A DNA stretch of 64,000 nucleotides, taken from the NCBI GenBank assembly GCA_004335835.1, contig RWJK01001913.1:1-64000 (forward strand), given 5' to 3'. The notes beneath the pieces were generated by a model. It searched no databases, had not been told where the DNA came from, and saw only the letters and a list, made by a program, of their open reading frames with translations. This document shows positions 25,101-36,359 of the stretch, piece after piece. Both the position numbers and the translations under genes were made by a program. This DNA comes from Scenedesmus sp. ARA3 (lineage: Eukaryota > Chlorophyta > Chlorophyceae > Sphaeropleales > Scenedesmaceae). Position 1 is the first letter of the stretch. Every line of letters starts with the position of its first letter.

Positions 25101-26024
25101 CCCTGCCCTCATTGTGTGCCTGTTACGGCCACAGCAGCACAGCAGCAGCGGACGTCAGTGGCTGCCCTCGCACTAGAGCCTGCTCTGAACAGGGTGCAGC
25201 GGCCGCCTGGCATACACAGTGCAGCGGCCGCCTGGCATACACACGAACGCCACTTAAAGCGACCCATCACTTCAAGGGCATAGTAATGCAAACCAGCTGC
25301 TACTTTTGCTGCACATCTCTGCACCAGCAGCAAGAGGTGACTTATACACAGCAGAATGTTGTTACAGCAGGCACGGCCACTCACGTTGTGCAGAGCCAGC
25401 AGGATACACCAGCTGCCAGCGCCTTTGGCAGGTGGGTTCCGGAACTCCCGGTTTGGGCCCAACCGCTCAGCATTGCGCAGCTGGCGGGGGCTTGGACCCT
25501 CGACATCAACCGGCGCCGTGCCGTTGATGATATCGACAATCTCCTCCCTCATCGTTCGACAGATTTTGAGGCTGCATCAGCAAGTATGCAAGCATGCACA
25601 CAGGATGGTGGTGATGGTTGTGTGCCATTGCTTGCAGGTGCACAGCCTACGTCCTGCGATACATACAACGCACGGCAGGTGCCTGCTGCAGGCATCAGGG
25701 ATACCGGGGTGCGTAGCATGCTGCAGAGCTGGTTGTGCACCCCCTTGGTGCTAGGCCTTGCTTCTGTCACCCAACTTACTCGAGGACGTGAGCAGCCCTG
25801 GTGATGTTTGTGCGCATGGCCTTGATAGCTGCAATGGCGGTTCCATAGGTGAACCTGCGAAGGAAAGCAGACAACGTTGGGCTCCTGGCGGATGCAGTGC
25901 GGCTGACCTTGCAGCTGCTGCTGTGTCACACTTACTCCTTATCATTCCTAAGGAGTTGACAATTGCGTTTCCTGTTCTCCAGCGCCTCAACTATCTTGTC
26001 ATTCAGCGGCTCCTTGCGCGGCAT
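19597..26024 (-). CDS. MUS81: MUS81 structure-specific endonuclease, greatly enlarged
   Basis: Ten exons on the minus strand join in phase to 1,519 residues: 26024-25936, 25854-25780, 25571-25385, 25119-24956, 24842-24794, 24559-23692, 23373-23272, 23070-21926, 21724-21516 and 21268-19597. Residues 1 to about 80 match the N-terminal helix-hairpin-helix region, and about 95-200 match the MUS81 winged helix (WSGCKTLENNGW, then FELTEGG). A linker of roughly 640 residues rich in Ala, Gln and Ser follows. The ERCC4 nuclease domain starts near residue 853 (KLVVDDKERR), with GDYTW near 904 and the catalytic ERKTMRDL near 949. MUS81 with its partner EME1 cuts branched DNA at stalled forks and in meiosis; the active-site residues look intact. 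Usual length is about 550-660 residues. The C-terminus ends in two VIVLE motifs around a run of Asp. The start MPRKEP was preferred because MUS81 domains begin directly after it. Confidence 0.88.
25194..25243. repeat. Perfect 25-bp tandem duplication in a MUS81 intron
   Basis: Two identical 25-bp units, each with a GCGGCCGC site, lie back to back in the intron between exons 3 and 4 of MUS81. Confidence 0.95.
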
Positions 26025-26756
26025 GCTGCTCAGCTGCTGTCTCTGCTGCACTGCTGATGCAGAACTTCCTGCAATAATGCTTGTGCTGCTACTTGCAGTC
26101 AGCCGTACAGAAGTGGCTGAAGATGGAGTTTTGAACGTTTTGGACCGCTCTCCCGCAGCTACTGCAGCAGGATGTGCTCGCTGCTGGCACAGCAGGGCAC
26201 AGCAGAAGGCCAGTGCCAAGAGCATTGCGTTGCGTCAGACATCATGGAAATGCAGTTCAACATGAATCTTTTTGCCGATTGCAGCAATATGGTAGCGTTG
26301 CCGTGCATACAGCCTCAGGTGACCTGACCGCAACGGGCAAGAAGACCTTGTCAGCGCTCCACATCTAGCTTCACGTTGAGAGATTCAGTTTATCAGAGCA
26401 ACAGTGTCTTGAAGCTGCCGTGGTGATCACAATGTTGCTGTAGGGAGCTGTCACTGCTGTGATTTGCACCGAGAAGGGGTTCTAGTGACCAGTGCAGCTG
26501 CTGAATGTCGTCAGGTGTGCTGCCTTGTCATAATCAGTGTCGAGAAAAACCCTTCACGATGCACGATCCGTCGAGACTGCCTTGATGCCAGTAGCAGACA
26601 GCACGTTGCCCTTGCTCCACCAGCAGCAGCATCAGCAGTTGATGCCTCTCTGCTTGTTTAGTACAGGGACCTGTATGCGGGACGTCCATCATTTGAACCT
26701 CATATGCTGACGAGCACCTTCAACCAGCCTAGCTGGCAGGGCATGCAACAGCTGCA
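26025..26756. promoter_or_regulatory. Shared 5' region of MUS81 (-) and the MYND gene (+)
   Basis: The two genes start about 730 bp apart and run in opposite directions, so their promoters and 5' UTRs must fit in this interval unless upstream exons exist. No clear TATA box or other element was recognised. A minus-strand frame from 26225 would add a signal-peptide-like leader to MUS81, which I consider unlikely for a nuclear enzyme. Confidence 0.45.
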
Positions 26757-29700
26757 ATGCACCTGGACACAGCTGTCTCTGCTGCACGCGTGTTTGTGAA
26801 GCAATGGAGCTGCGCTGGACAGTCGCTGGGCTTCCTGCTGCAGTATAGCAAGAAGCTCAGCACAGTCACAACGAACCTGCTGCAGGCAGTGCAGGGCGTG
26901 TGGAGCCTAAGCAATTCCTATAGGTAGCAATCTTAACCCAGATGCCTCATGCAAAGCGGCAGCATGGTGTACCAACCTGCTCCACATTGCATGTAGCAGC
27001 ATGCATGCACCCTAGGTTATGATAGCTTTGCTTCACGGCAGGGGTATGCTGCGCAGCAAGCTGAGCATGAGGAAGTCTTGACTGATGTGTCCAGTTGACA
27101 TTCCTGTCCACTGTGTTATCATGCTAGGTACTGCTCTTGCTGAGCAGCTGTGCGTGTGTGTCCTTGCAGGCCTCCAGATTCACTGCTGAGGCAGCTGCAG
27201 CGCTATGCCTGGCTGCCCATGCTGTGCGAGGCAGTCATGTGCCTCAAGGACTGCTGCAGCTCACAGCAGATGGCAGGCAGCAGCGACCATGCAGCAGCAG
27301 AGGCGATGCAGCATGCAGATACAGCCATCCTCGCGCTTGGAAGGTGCGCTGTAGGGCTTTCCTGCAAGCCAATTTTGTGTGACTTTCCAGCAGTTCTGGT
27401 TTGTATGTGCTTGCTGCTGGTGTATGCTTGCCATAAGCTTGCAGGAAACTACACAGCAGCCTGGCGTATGGTAGCTGTGAAGGAGCGACATGCAACAGCA
27501 AAGCAGAAAAGCAACTTGGTTTGTCCTGCTGTGCTGTGCCTCCTGCTTGCAGCCTGCTGCTCGCCATCTGCCGCTGGTGCAACTTGAGCCAGCTGCTGCA
27601 CACAGCAGAGCAGCAGGGAGCGCCGCGCAGCGCTGCAGCCTTCCGAGAGCTGTTCCAGCAGGCGTGGTGCCATGCAGCAGTCTTCCTGCTTGCCAACTAC
27701 ACAGCTGTGCTGGTCGCCCTACTACGGCAAGACGTGCAGCAGCAGCAGCAGCAGCAGCAGCAGCTACTGCCGCCAGGTGCTGCCAGGTCACCATCACAGC
27801 AGCAACGAGCAGGCGGAGCTAGCCCGCTGCAGCAAGGGATGCGCACCAGTCGGCAGGAGCAAGTGCAGCAGCAGCAGCTGCAAGCGCTATCCTTGGACAT
27901 GCCTATGCTACAACAGCAACAGCAGCAGCAGCAGGTGGCGTGCTCAGCTAGCGCATCAGCCGCTAACAGAGCAGCACCGCCATCTTCGCAACAGGATCTT
28001 CAGCAGCAGCAGCAGCAGCCGCTGCTGTCGACAGCTGCTGTGTGGCAAGAGGTGCAGCTACCAGCCGCGCACTGCGCATGGGTACCACCAAGCGACCCCG
28101 AAGTCTGGCGCAGCCAAGGCCTTGGGGTGACCAACAGCGCAGCAGCTGAGCTGCAGCTGCTGCTGATGCTGTGGGGGTGGGCTATCCGGCGCGCGCCAGC
28201 AGCAGGGCTGGAGCACCACGCGTCTTGTGATATGCTGCTGCTGTTGCTTGAGGCGGCATGGCTCCTAGATGTGTGTCCTGCTGCTGCCAGCCATCAGAAG
28301 CGGGGCCTGTGTTTGTGGAGCACGCCTGCGCACATGCTGCGGCTGCTGGCGCAGCCTGTGCTGCCGCCTGAGGAAGCAGCAGATGACAGGCACACAAAGC
28401 AGCGGCATACTGAAGAGGTTGAAGCAGCAAGTGAGCAGCTGGGAGAGGAAGCAGGAGCAGCAACGCCAGCAGACAGCGCTAGCGGGCAAGCAGCTTCGCA
28501 AACCAACGGCCAGCAGCGGGATGGTGTGCCAGCCGACCAGGAGCAGCAGCAGCAACAGCAGCGGCGGCAGGAGCTGCTGCGGCTGCTGCAGCATCCTGGG
28601 CTTGCTGGCTGCCTGGTGCAGCTGCCGCTTGAGCTGCTGAGGGCTCTGCAGCCGTTGTCAGATGCGCGGCTGAAGCAAGCTGCGCTGCACTTCAGCCGGC
28701 TGGATGACACAGTGCGGCGCCTGATGGAGATGCCAACGCTGCTGCTGCAGGTTGAGGATGGGCTCAGCACAGCAGCAGCCAGCAGCCAACAGCAGCAGCA
28801 GACTGGACAGCAGCAACCGCAGCAGCAGCTGCTGCAGCAAACAACCGGTGAGACTGCTCATGGCTGCCGTAACCTCTTGACCATCATCCCATTTGCCCAT
28901 GCTGCATAGACTAGCACGTGCATGCTTTCTTGCAAGCAGAGCACATGCGCTGGTGTTACAGACGTATTCAATGCATGGTTTCATTACCTTGCTGCATGCT
29001 TTCGTGTGCGCTGTCCTTTGCTGCAGGGCTCCGGGAGCAGCACTCGCTGCAGCTGCTGCAGCTGGCAGAGGCGTACCTGCGCTGCCAGCACCTGTCCCGC
29101 GTGGTGGGCTTGGAGGCAGGCCAGCTGCTGGCAGCAGTGCTGCCCAACACTGCAGTGCGGCTGCTGCACGTGTTCAGCAGCAGGGAGCTGACGGCAGGTC
29201 TGGCAGCGCTGGTCATCACCCGCTGCAAGGCACTGCGGGTGCTCACAGCAGAGACGCTGGAGCAGCAGCAGCAGCAGGGTCTACAGCATTTGGTGGCATC
29301 TGCAGAACACGACACTGGTCAAGCTGGCGGAAGTGAACCTGCAGATGCCAGCAGCAGCAGCAGCAGCAGCAGCAGTGGCAGCAGTCCAGAGTTCGGAGGG
29401 CGTCACGCCAGCAGGGGCGCCTGCAGCAATGGCGACAGCAGCGATGACGATGACAGCGTCAGCATCAGCAGCTGGTGCAGCACCAGCAGCAGCATCCTGG
29501 ACTCTCCTGGGGTGCTGTTGCATGAGAAGCACCTGGCTGTGGGAGGCATGGCGCTGCACATGATGGAGCAGGCCACAGCCTGGCTGAACATGTGAGTGGC
29601 ATGGCTTATTAAGCTGCCATGGCTGTTGGCGCTAGTTACATAAGACGTTGCTGTCGTTTCTCTTGCTGATGGTGCTGCTGCTGTTGATAAAGACGCAGCC

Positions 29701-31045
29701 AACTGAGTTTTGTAGCATATGTTTGCTGCGCTGCATGTGTGTCATGCCTACCTTCTGGCCGGCAGCAAGCGTTCAAATGCTGTTTTTCCATGCTGCTGCC
29801 ACATACAGCATCACCGTCTGGCAGGGGCGCTCTAGCGAGGCAAACTGCAGTAGCCAGCTGTCAGCTGCTGACATAGCCAGGCAGCTGGACGCAGCACTCA
29901 GCCAGGGCAGTAGCGTCAAAGTTGCAGCCCAGCTGTTCACTGAGGCCCTGTCCAGCATTACCAGCAGCAGTGATGCTGACACGTGTCGGCCTGTGCCAGC
30001 TAAAGCCAGCAGCAACGGGTGCAGCAACAGCAGTAGTGCAGCAGGACCACCTTGTGCCAGCAGCAGCAGCAGCAGCAGCAGCGATGCTGGGGTTGCCGCG
30101 GTAGATGCTCTGGTGGCGGCCTGCCTTCCTATGGCCTGCTGCATGATGCAGCATGCAGCAGCAGTGCTGCAGCAGCTGCTTCCTGTCTGGGCAACCATCG
30201 CCCCTAACTGGCAAGAGGCCGCCTTCACAGCTGCCGGCAGCAGCAGCAGCAGCAGCAGCGGCAGTGGCAGCAGCAGCAGCAGCAGCAGCGAGTCTGATGC
30301 AGGCTCCAGCTGTGAAGATGAAGCTGTGCCCAGCCTGAAGGAGATCGCAGCACACCATCAGCTGATGGTGGCCCAGCACATTGTGCAACACATGTTGTCA
30401 CTGGTGGCGGCGATGCCCACGATCGTGGAGGCCCTGCAGGGCAGCCTCAAGCAGCTTGCGCTGGCGGCAGCAGTGGCAAAGGCGGTAGCTGGTTTGCGTA
30501 GCGCGCCTGCGTCAGATCCAGCAGCACAGCAGGGCGCGTCTGCTAGGGCGTGCAGCGGCGGCGGCTTGCGCGCTTCTAACTTGCAGGGCCTTGGGGCGCA
30601 GCAGCACGCAGCGTTGGCCTGCCTGGCTCAGCTGCCGTTTGCATTCAGTGATGTGCTGCAGGCGGCAGCAGGGGCAGCAGCAGATGTTGCAAAAGCGGGG
30701 CTGGGCACAGGAGCCGGCAGCAAACAACGCAGCAGCAGTGCTCAGGCCACCCCTAGTGCATCACCGCAGCAGCCTGCTAGCAGCCTGCAGCCCTCACCTC
30801 GCAGCAGCAGCAGCAGGAGCTGGGGTTGCCATTATGCTGGCTGCACCAACTTGTCTGGTGTGAGCGAGCTTGCTATGGCTGTGTATGGCTGCTCAGGATG
30901 TCGCAGTGTGGACTACAGCCACCCTTGCACCTACTGCAGCAGTGCATGCCAGCAGGCTGACTGGCCTGTGCACAAGCTAGTATGCAGGCAGGTGCGGCGG
31001 CAGTCAAGCAAGGGGCAGCAGCAGCAGCAGCAGCAGCAGCAATAG
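26757..31045 (+). CDS. Large MYND-type zinc-finger protein of unknown function
   Basis: Five exons (26757-26923, 27170-27343, 27553-28847, 29027-29591 and 29770-31045) join in phase to 1,158 residues. The only recognisable domain is a C-terminal MYND finger, about 30826-31005, with C-x4-C, then C-x2-C, then YCSSAC-x7-H-x3-C; MYND fingers bind proline-rich protein partners. The rest is mostly helical-looking Leu/Ala sequence broken by Gln and Ser runs encoded by CAG and AGC repeats, a layout common among MYND proteins of chlorophycean algae. No SET domain is present, so a SMYD methyltransferase is not supported. The ATG at 26757 keeps the frame open to the donor at 26924; an exon further upstream cannot be excluded. 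The acceptor before the last exon is a CAGCAAG pair, so the exact junction is uncertain by a few bases. Confidence 0.82.
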
Positions 31046-32516
31046 AAAGCAGGATGCATTGTGTTGCCTGCTCAAACAGGAACTAGTGAGCCCGCAAAGT
31101 GGTGTCTGATTATTTGTTCGTTGCATCATGTTGCTCTCGTCATCATGTGGTACAATGTTTGGGTGAGGACGTTCTTCGTTTTTTCTACAGCATGGACACG
31201 TAGTCTTGTTGTTGTTTGCTGTACATAATGTTGCTTGTCTTTTATCATGACCTGTTTGTTAGAGTCTTCCGTGCTTGACTGGCTGATGTGCTGTGGATTG
31301 GTCCTTTGAGCTTGTCCCTTTTTGCCTGCGCAGGCCTTGCCTAGGCACCAAGCATGCTTGGTAATCATTACCAAGCATGCATGATGCTGGTGGCTCTTGT
31401 GCGCTTCCTGCAAGCAGCCTTCAGTCAGCGACTTATCAAACAGCTGTTTGCACTGTCCTTGCAACGTATTTCAGGCACTTTAACCTTCCTCTGCCTTATG
31501 TTGGCATGCCCTTTCAGTACTGCTTGCAGAGCACCTCATGGCTGGGTGCTGGCATGTCTTCTGGTCCGACCAGAAGAGTCCAGGGTTGTCAGTAGCACCA
31601 TTGAGTGCAGTGCCAGAGGTCCTGATGTTCCTTTGCGACGTGCTATGTAATGACACGGTTATCCCTGCATTTGCGCGCTGGGGCCACACAACTGGGCTCT
31701 GACACTGCAAGTGCTGTACAACCTGTCAGTCATTCGCACACCTGCCACAACCGAGCATTGCTCTGGCCAATCGCACAGACCTTCAAGCAAATCCAAAAGC
31801 CGTAACATGCACTAAACGCTAAAGCGAATGAAGGTTTTTGCTTGCCACTTACAAGCGATCTCCAGCCGGAAACTTATCTCATCCACCTCTTGAAGCGGGC
31901 GGGCGTTCCAGTTTGGCAGCATACCTCGTGAAGAGTGCTTTGCAACCAACAGATCATGCGGATGCTGTAGCTTGCCAGCAGGCGCAGCTAGTGCGTTCAG
32001 GCACTGTGGTCCACCCGTCTGCTGCTGCTGCGACCCACCTATATTTGCAACGGGCCCGACAGTGCCAGTAACAGCGGTCACCTCTCCTATCGGTTAAGTC
32101 AGGTGCGTTTATGATGCTACTATTAGGCTATTGTGCGTGGAAGCTGGCAGCAACAGTACAGCAGCTGCAGCGGGTTGTGATGCAGTGCTTGAAGCCCTCA
32201 AGCTTTGCTAGCCCCGCATAGACCAGGCTGCACATATTGAAATGAAATCAATGCATGTTCAATTTGACTGCTGTATTCCTCCCCCTGTGGCATAGATCAT
32301 ACGGCTGCTAGCGGCCCACGTGATGGTCTGTACACCATCGTCTGGCCAGATCTGGTGTCACACGGTGTCGACTGCTTGCCAGGCAGAACTGCAGGTCATC
32401 AGCTGAGAGCAAAGCATGAAAATAGTGATATGCAGCCTTCAACACAGTTTATTATCGGCCGCTGCGCACCTGCTTGATTGTACGTTGTACGTTGTAGGCC
32501 CCAGTCATCCCGCAGC
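31046..32516. other. Intergenic region with a strong palindrome
   Basis: No gene recognised. Probably the 3' UTR of the MYND gene and the promoter of the SDR gene. Contains the palindrome at 31347-31380. Confidence 0.5.
31347..31380. repeat. Compound palindrome
   Basis: 31347-31362 is a perfect 16-nt palindrome. In addition, 31352-31365 and 31367-31380 form 14-bp inverted arms around a single base. The sequence could extrude as a hairpin in DNA or fold in RNA. Confidence 0.95.
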
Positions 32517-33945
32517 ATGCTGCAGAGCAAATCCCACTATGCCCTCGTCACTGGGGGTTCACGCGGCATCGGCAAAGAGGTCTGCAGGCAGCTGCTGCAG
32601 AAGGGCAAGCCTGTGCTCTTCACAAGCACCAACGAAGCAGCAGGCACACGCGTAGCAGAGGAGCTCTCCAGCATCAGCACTGCACCTGTGCGCTGCCTGC
32701 TGCTGGATCAAGGCAACCCCAGCAGCGTACAGCAGCTGGTGCAGCAAGTGCAGCAGCAGTACGGCCAGCAAGTGGATCTCCTGATCAACAATGCAGCAAT
32801 AATGATTCGGCAGGCATGGGACGCTGAGAGTTATGCCACCACGCTGGCAGTAAACACGGCTGGGCCGCTGACGCTGACAGAGGCGCTACTGCCGAGCCTG
32901 GCAGCCAACAGCTTGGTCATCATGGTGACATCAGGTGAGTGCTGTGTAGGAGTGCGGCTTACCGTGATCCGTGATCGTGCACTTTGTGGTGCGTTGCCGC
33001 AGAGATACCTGTGGTGTTGAGCATGTCATCTGCACATGCCATGTGTTGTCCGCCAATGCCGCAAGCTGCTTTGTGGCTGGCTTGGCATGCAGACATCTGC
33101 TTCCTTTAGACTGTACTTGGCGAAATCCTCGCAGCTACAACAGTCTCGACAGCCACTGATATGCGTTGCCCTTTCGTCTGTCTTGTACGTACACAGGTTT
33201 GGCAGGCCTCGTGTGCTCAACAGAGGACTACAGGCAGCAGGTGACCAGCCAGCAGCACTGGCGCAGCATGGCAGCAGCACTCCCCGCCTTCAACCCTGAC
33301 AGCCCCATGGCCAGACTAAAGCCGGAGCAGCCTGGGGCCCTGGCTCCCACCTACTGTGTGTCTAAGGCGCTGATGAACAGGGCGGTGCAGCTGACGGCAG
33401 CAGATGAGGGGCTGCAGGCGCGTGGTGTAAGAGTGGTGGCAGTCACGCCGGGCTGGTGCAGGTAAGCAGCGGCTGCAGGACAGCAGAGCTGTGTAAGGTG
33501 TCAGCAATAGCATGTTGTCAGGTCATTCATGTGCAACAGCACCGCAGGATCGGCCTCGTACCCTATGTGAGGTGTGATCAGATCTGATCAGACATCTAGA
33601 TGTCTGACAGTCGCATCACGCACTCCACACTCAACTGTGTTGGAGTAATGTCTGTTGAAGCATTACAGAGGTGCACAGTAGGGACTCGGTCCATGCAAGC
33701 GCATCGACTGCCTAATCTTCACTGCCTGCAATCAAAGACTTCACACTTCGCGGTGACATGCATGCTCTGTCGGCCTGCCTGGCTGTTGCTGCTGCTGCTG
33801 CTGCTGCTGCAGGACTGACCTGGGCACACAGGCAGCTGAGCGCTCAGCAGAGGAGGGCGCCACCTCAGTGCTGCACCCGTACTTCCACTGGCAGCCCAGC
33901 CTGAATGGCACATTTACCCGCGACGGCACTCTGCTGGACTGGTGA
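32517..33945 (+). CDS. Short-chain dehydrogenase/reductase, carbonyl-reductase-like
   Basis: Three exons (32517-32934, 33197-33461 and 33813-33945) join in phase to 271 residues, the normal size for a classical SDR. Visible motifs in order are the nucleotide-binding TGGSRGIG near residue 12, NNAA, and the catalytic YCVSK, followed by VAVTPGW after the active site. The end (GTFTRDGTLLDW) resembles the C-terminus of the carbonyl reductase and menthol dehydrogenase branch, where a GKF..DG..W ending is common. It should reduce small carbonyl compounds with NADPH; the substrate is unknown. No obvious targeting peptide. The first in-frame ATG after the upstream stop was used; the glycine-rich motif follows it at normal distance. 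Intron 2 ends in a CTG run before the acceptor and contains two adjacent palindromes. Confidence 0.92.
33575..33606. repeat. Two overlapping perfect palindromes in SDR intron 2
   Basis: 33575-33590 is a 16-nt palindrome built on TGATCAGATCTGATCA, and 33589-33606 is an 18-nt palindrome centred on TCTAGA. They share two bases. Confidence 0.95.
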
Positions 33946-34486
33946 TGATGACTAGCCCTGAGGAAGCCATTCCTGAGAAGTGCCAAAGAAAGTGTCGCTG
34001 TTGCTGGCAACAGCGGCGCCAGTGGAAGCTACAAGATGCTCAGCTGTCTGGTTGTTTGCTGGGTTCTGTTCTGGGCTGGGTGGCTTGGACTGGGTAACGC
34101 ATTGCCGCGTCTCACATTTTTTGAAGAACACGCGAGCTGCTTATCATGCGTGCAGATGGACGACAGCAGCTGCCTTTGGCCCGGAGGGAGCCACATCCTG
34201 GCACCTCCAGGCTGTACCACAGCAGCACCTCGGAGCCAGCTGCACACGCGGGCTGCGCGAGCACCGGCGTCAGAGTACCTTATAGCGTGTAATGATGTCT
34301 TGAGGGCGCTTTCGGGCGCTGTGGGGCCGGCACCTCTCTAGCCGCTCTTGCGGCTTACCTGCCCTGATCATCGGAAGCTGGCACACCGGACGCCCTATAT
34401 GAGCGTAGCAGTCCCCCTTTACAGCCATTACAAAGCCTTCCAAGTGTCGAACAGCCTTCTTCTTACACTCAAACGCTCGCTTAACA

Positions 34487-35376
34487 ATGTTTTCGTACAA
34501 TCACGCTCAGCGGGCTGTGGCGGGAGGCAAGTACAGCTGCCGCAAGGCCGCTACTCCCGTCTGAAAGAAGGCTTCGAGTGCCTTGGACTTCATCTCCAAG
34601 GCGAGCAAGGCTCTGGCACTGCCCTCCGTGCCCTTCCCGGTCATAGCGGGCAGGCGCATCAGGACCTGCGAGGACCTGTGCTGGGCGCTCTCCATTGTGC
34701 TGGTGGCCTGGCTCCTGCAGCAGGCCATTGAAGCAAGCAACAGCAACCAGGCTCTCAAGGTGAGGCGAGCTGACAAGCAAGGCAGTGCGTGTGCATGTGC
34801 AGCAGCAGACAACACAACAGATGCACACGTGCTGCACTCAACAGCATACAGGCCAGCTGAGACAATGAATCAACAAAATGTAGCAAAATCTCAGTTTCTC
34901 GTCCTCACCCGCCCTTGCCTGCTGCTGCTGTGCCATGCAGGCCGCGCTGCTTGCCCCCAAGCCCTGCCAGGTGCAGCTCTCCAGCCCCACCCCCCAGGAG
35001 TGCCCCCAGCAGCCCCTGCAGGAGTCTGGCGAGGATGGCAGCAGCAGCAGCAGCAGCCAGGGCCAACAGGAGGCAGCAGGCGCCAAGCCAGCAGCAGCCA
35101 GCACGTTCACAGTGGCCTTCATCTACGTGGACGCTGGCTGCAGCAGCGAGCGCAGCAGCGACAGCGCAGCAGACACCGCCTTCCCTGTGGAGCAGGCACA
35201 GCTTGCTGAGCAGGACGACACAGCAGCTGATGCCCACTGCTGCACCAGCAAGCAGCAGCAGCAGCACCCAGCAGCAGCAGCAGCAGCAGCCAAGGGCAAG
35301 CTGCAGGTGCATGCTGCAGACAGCGACACCCTGCAGCAGCAGGAGGCCTGCGCAGTGCAGCCGGGCAGCCTGCCAG

Positions 35377-35425
<49 letters not shown>

Positions 35426-35534
35426 GGTGCAGCAGCAGGCAGCTGTGGTGAAGCTCAGCTGGCTGCAGCGCGCCCTCACCAAGCTGCTTGGCAGCTGCGG
35501 AGGCCACGACAAGATGGCGGTTGTGTCGGCATAG
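34487..35534 (+). CDS. Small single-pass membrane protein, unknown, with in-frame TGA
   Basis: Exon 34941-35534 and the exon ending at 34759 join in phase. The first exon encodes a basic segment and then one hydrophobic stretch (LCWALSIVLVAWLL) that should span a membrane. The second encodes an acidic, Gln/Ala-rich tail with a run of about 16 Ala and a final basic helix. I do not recognise a family. The upstream ATG at 34487 is in the same frame, but a TGA at 34562-34564 (codon 26) interrupts. Alternatives are a missed upstream exon joined at the AG just before 34565, a sequencing error, or true readthrough. The part from 34565 onward is the better supported. Counting from 34487 the frame has 288 sense or TGA codons. 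Confidence 0.5.
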
Positions 35535-36359
35535 TGTGGTGGGGTTTGCTGTTCCTGGTGGAATGTTGTTATCAAACTAAAAGGAATGCGGTTGCCAATG
35601 CACTTATTGCAAGCTGAACTTGAAATGCAGCTTGATGAAACCTATGGCGTTGTTATTTTGACGAGAGGAACTGTTCATGGTCTCGAACTTGCAGGAGTTG
35701 GGTTGTTGCTGTAGATGTAGCTCAGCTTGCTGCACTTATTGGAAGTTGAATTACAGGTGCAGCAGGTTCAGCAAAAGGTACAGAGGGGCGGGGTTGGTTG
35801 TTGTGGATCGGTTGCTGATCTCAGACTGTCTGGAAGTAGTTGTTTGGTTTGTTGTTGGCGGTCAATGCACACGGGGGCTGCACTTGTTGCAAATTGTTTT
35901 GAAGGTGCTGGCTCGTGGCAGATATGGTGGGTTCTGTGGATTGCATACCATCATCAAGAGGGGGGGCATATATTGCTTTCATGCCATTAAAGGAAGGTAC
36001 ATGCGGGTCCTGCACCATGTAACATTTTGTGAACATTACACAAATGCCCTGTACATCAAGGCCAGAGTCTTGCCATATGACCAGCTCAAACAGCACCCCC
36101 AAACACACTGTTGCGAGGTCGCAAACAATGTTGCTGCCCAGCACAACTGCACCGCAATGTCAGAAACCCAGAATTTGTGACGGTTGCCTGGTGACATGCA
36201 TGCACTTTTGCAACGTCACCGCTATCACTTGCACTGGGTGAGTGGCTCACTGAGCATCATCAGTCCAGGCGGCTGAAACTGACACACCACCCGTACTAGG
36301 GGTATTTGGTACGTTCAGTAGACATGGACGCCCCTAAACATTCCTCATGACTTGACACA
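35535..36359. other. Intergenic region between convergent genes
   Basis: No recognisable gene. It lies between the 3' ends of the membrane-protein gene (+) and the glycerol-3-phosphate dehydrogenase gene (-), so it probably holds their 3' UTRs. Confidence 0.55.

Noticed and set aside
26025..26225. Signal-peptide-like extension MLLALAFCC at the MUS81 N-terminus
   Set aside because: MUS81 is nuclear and its conserved domain begins directly after the Met at 26024; the extension is probably 5' UTR.
31812..32081. 89-residue minus-strand frame with a donor-like GTAAGT
   Set aside because: No domain, no partner exon in phase and no homologous pattern recognised.
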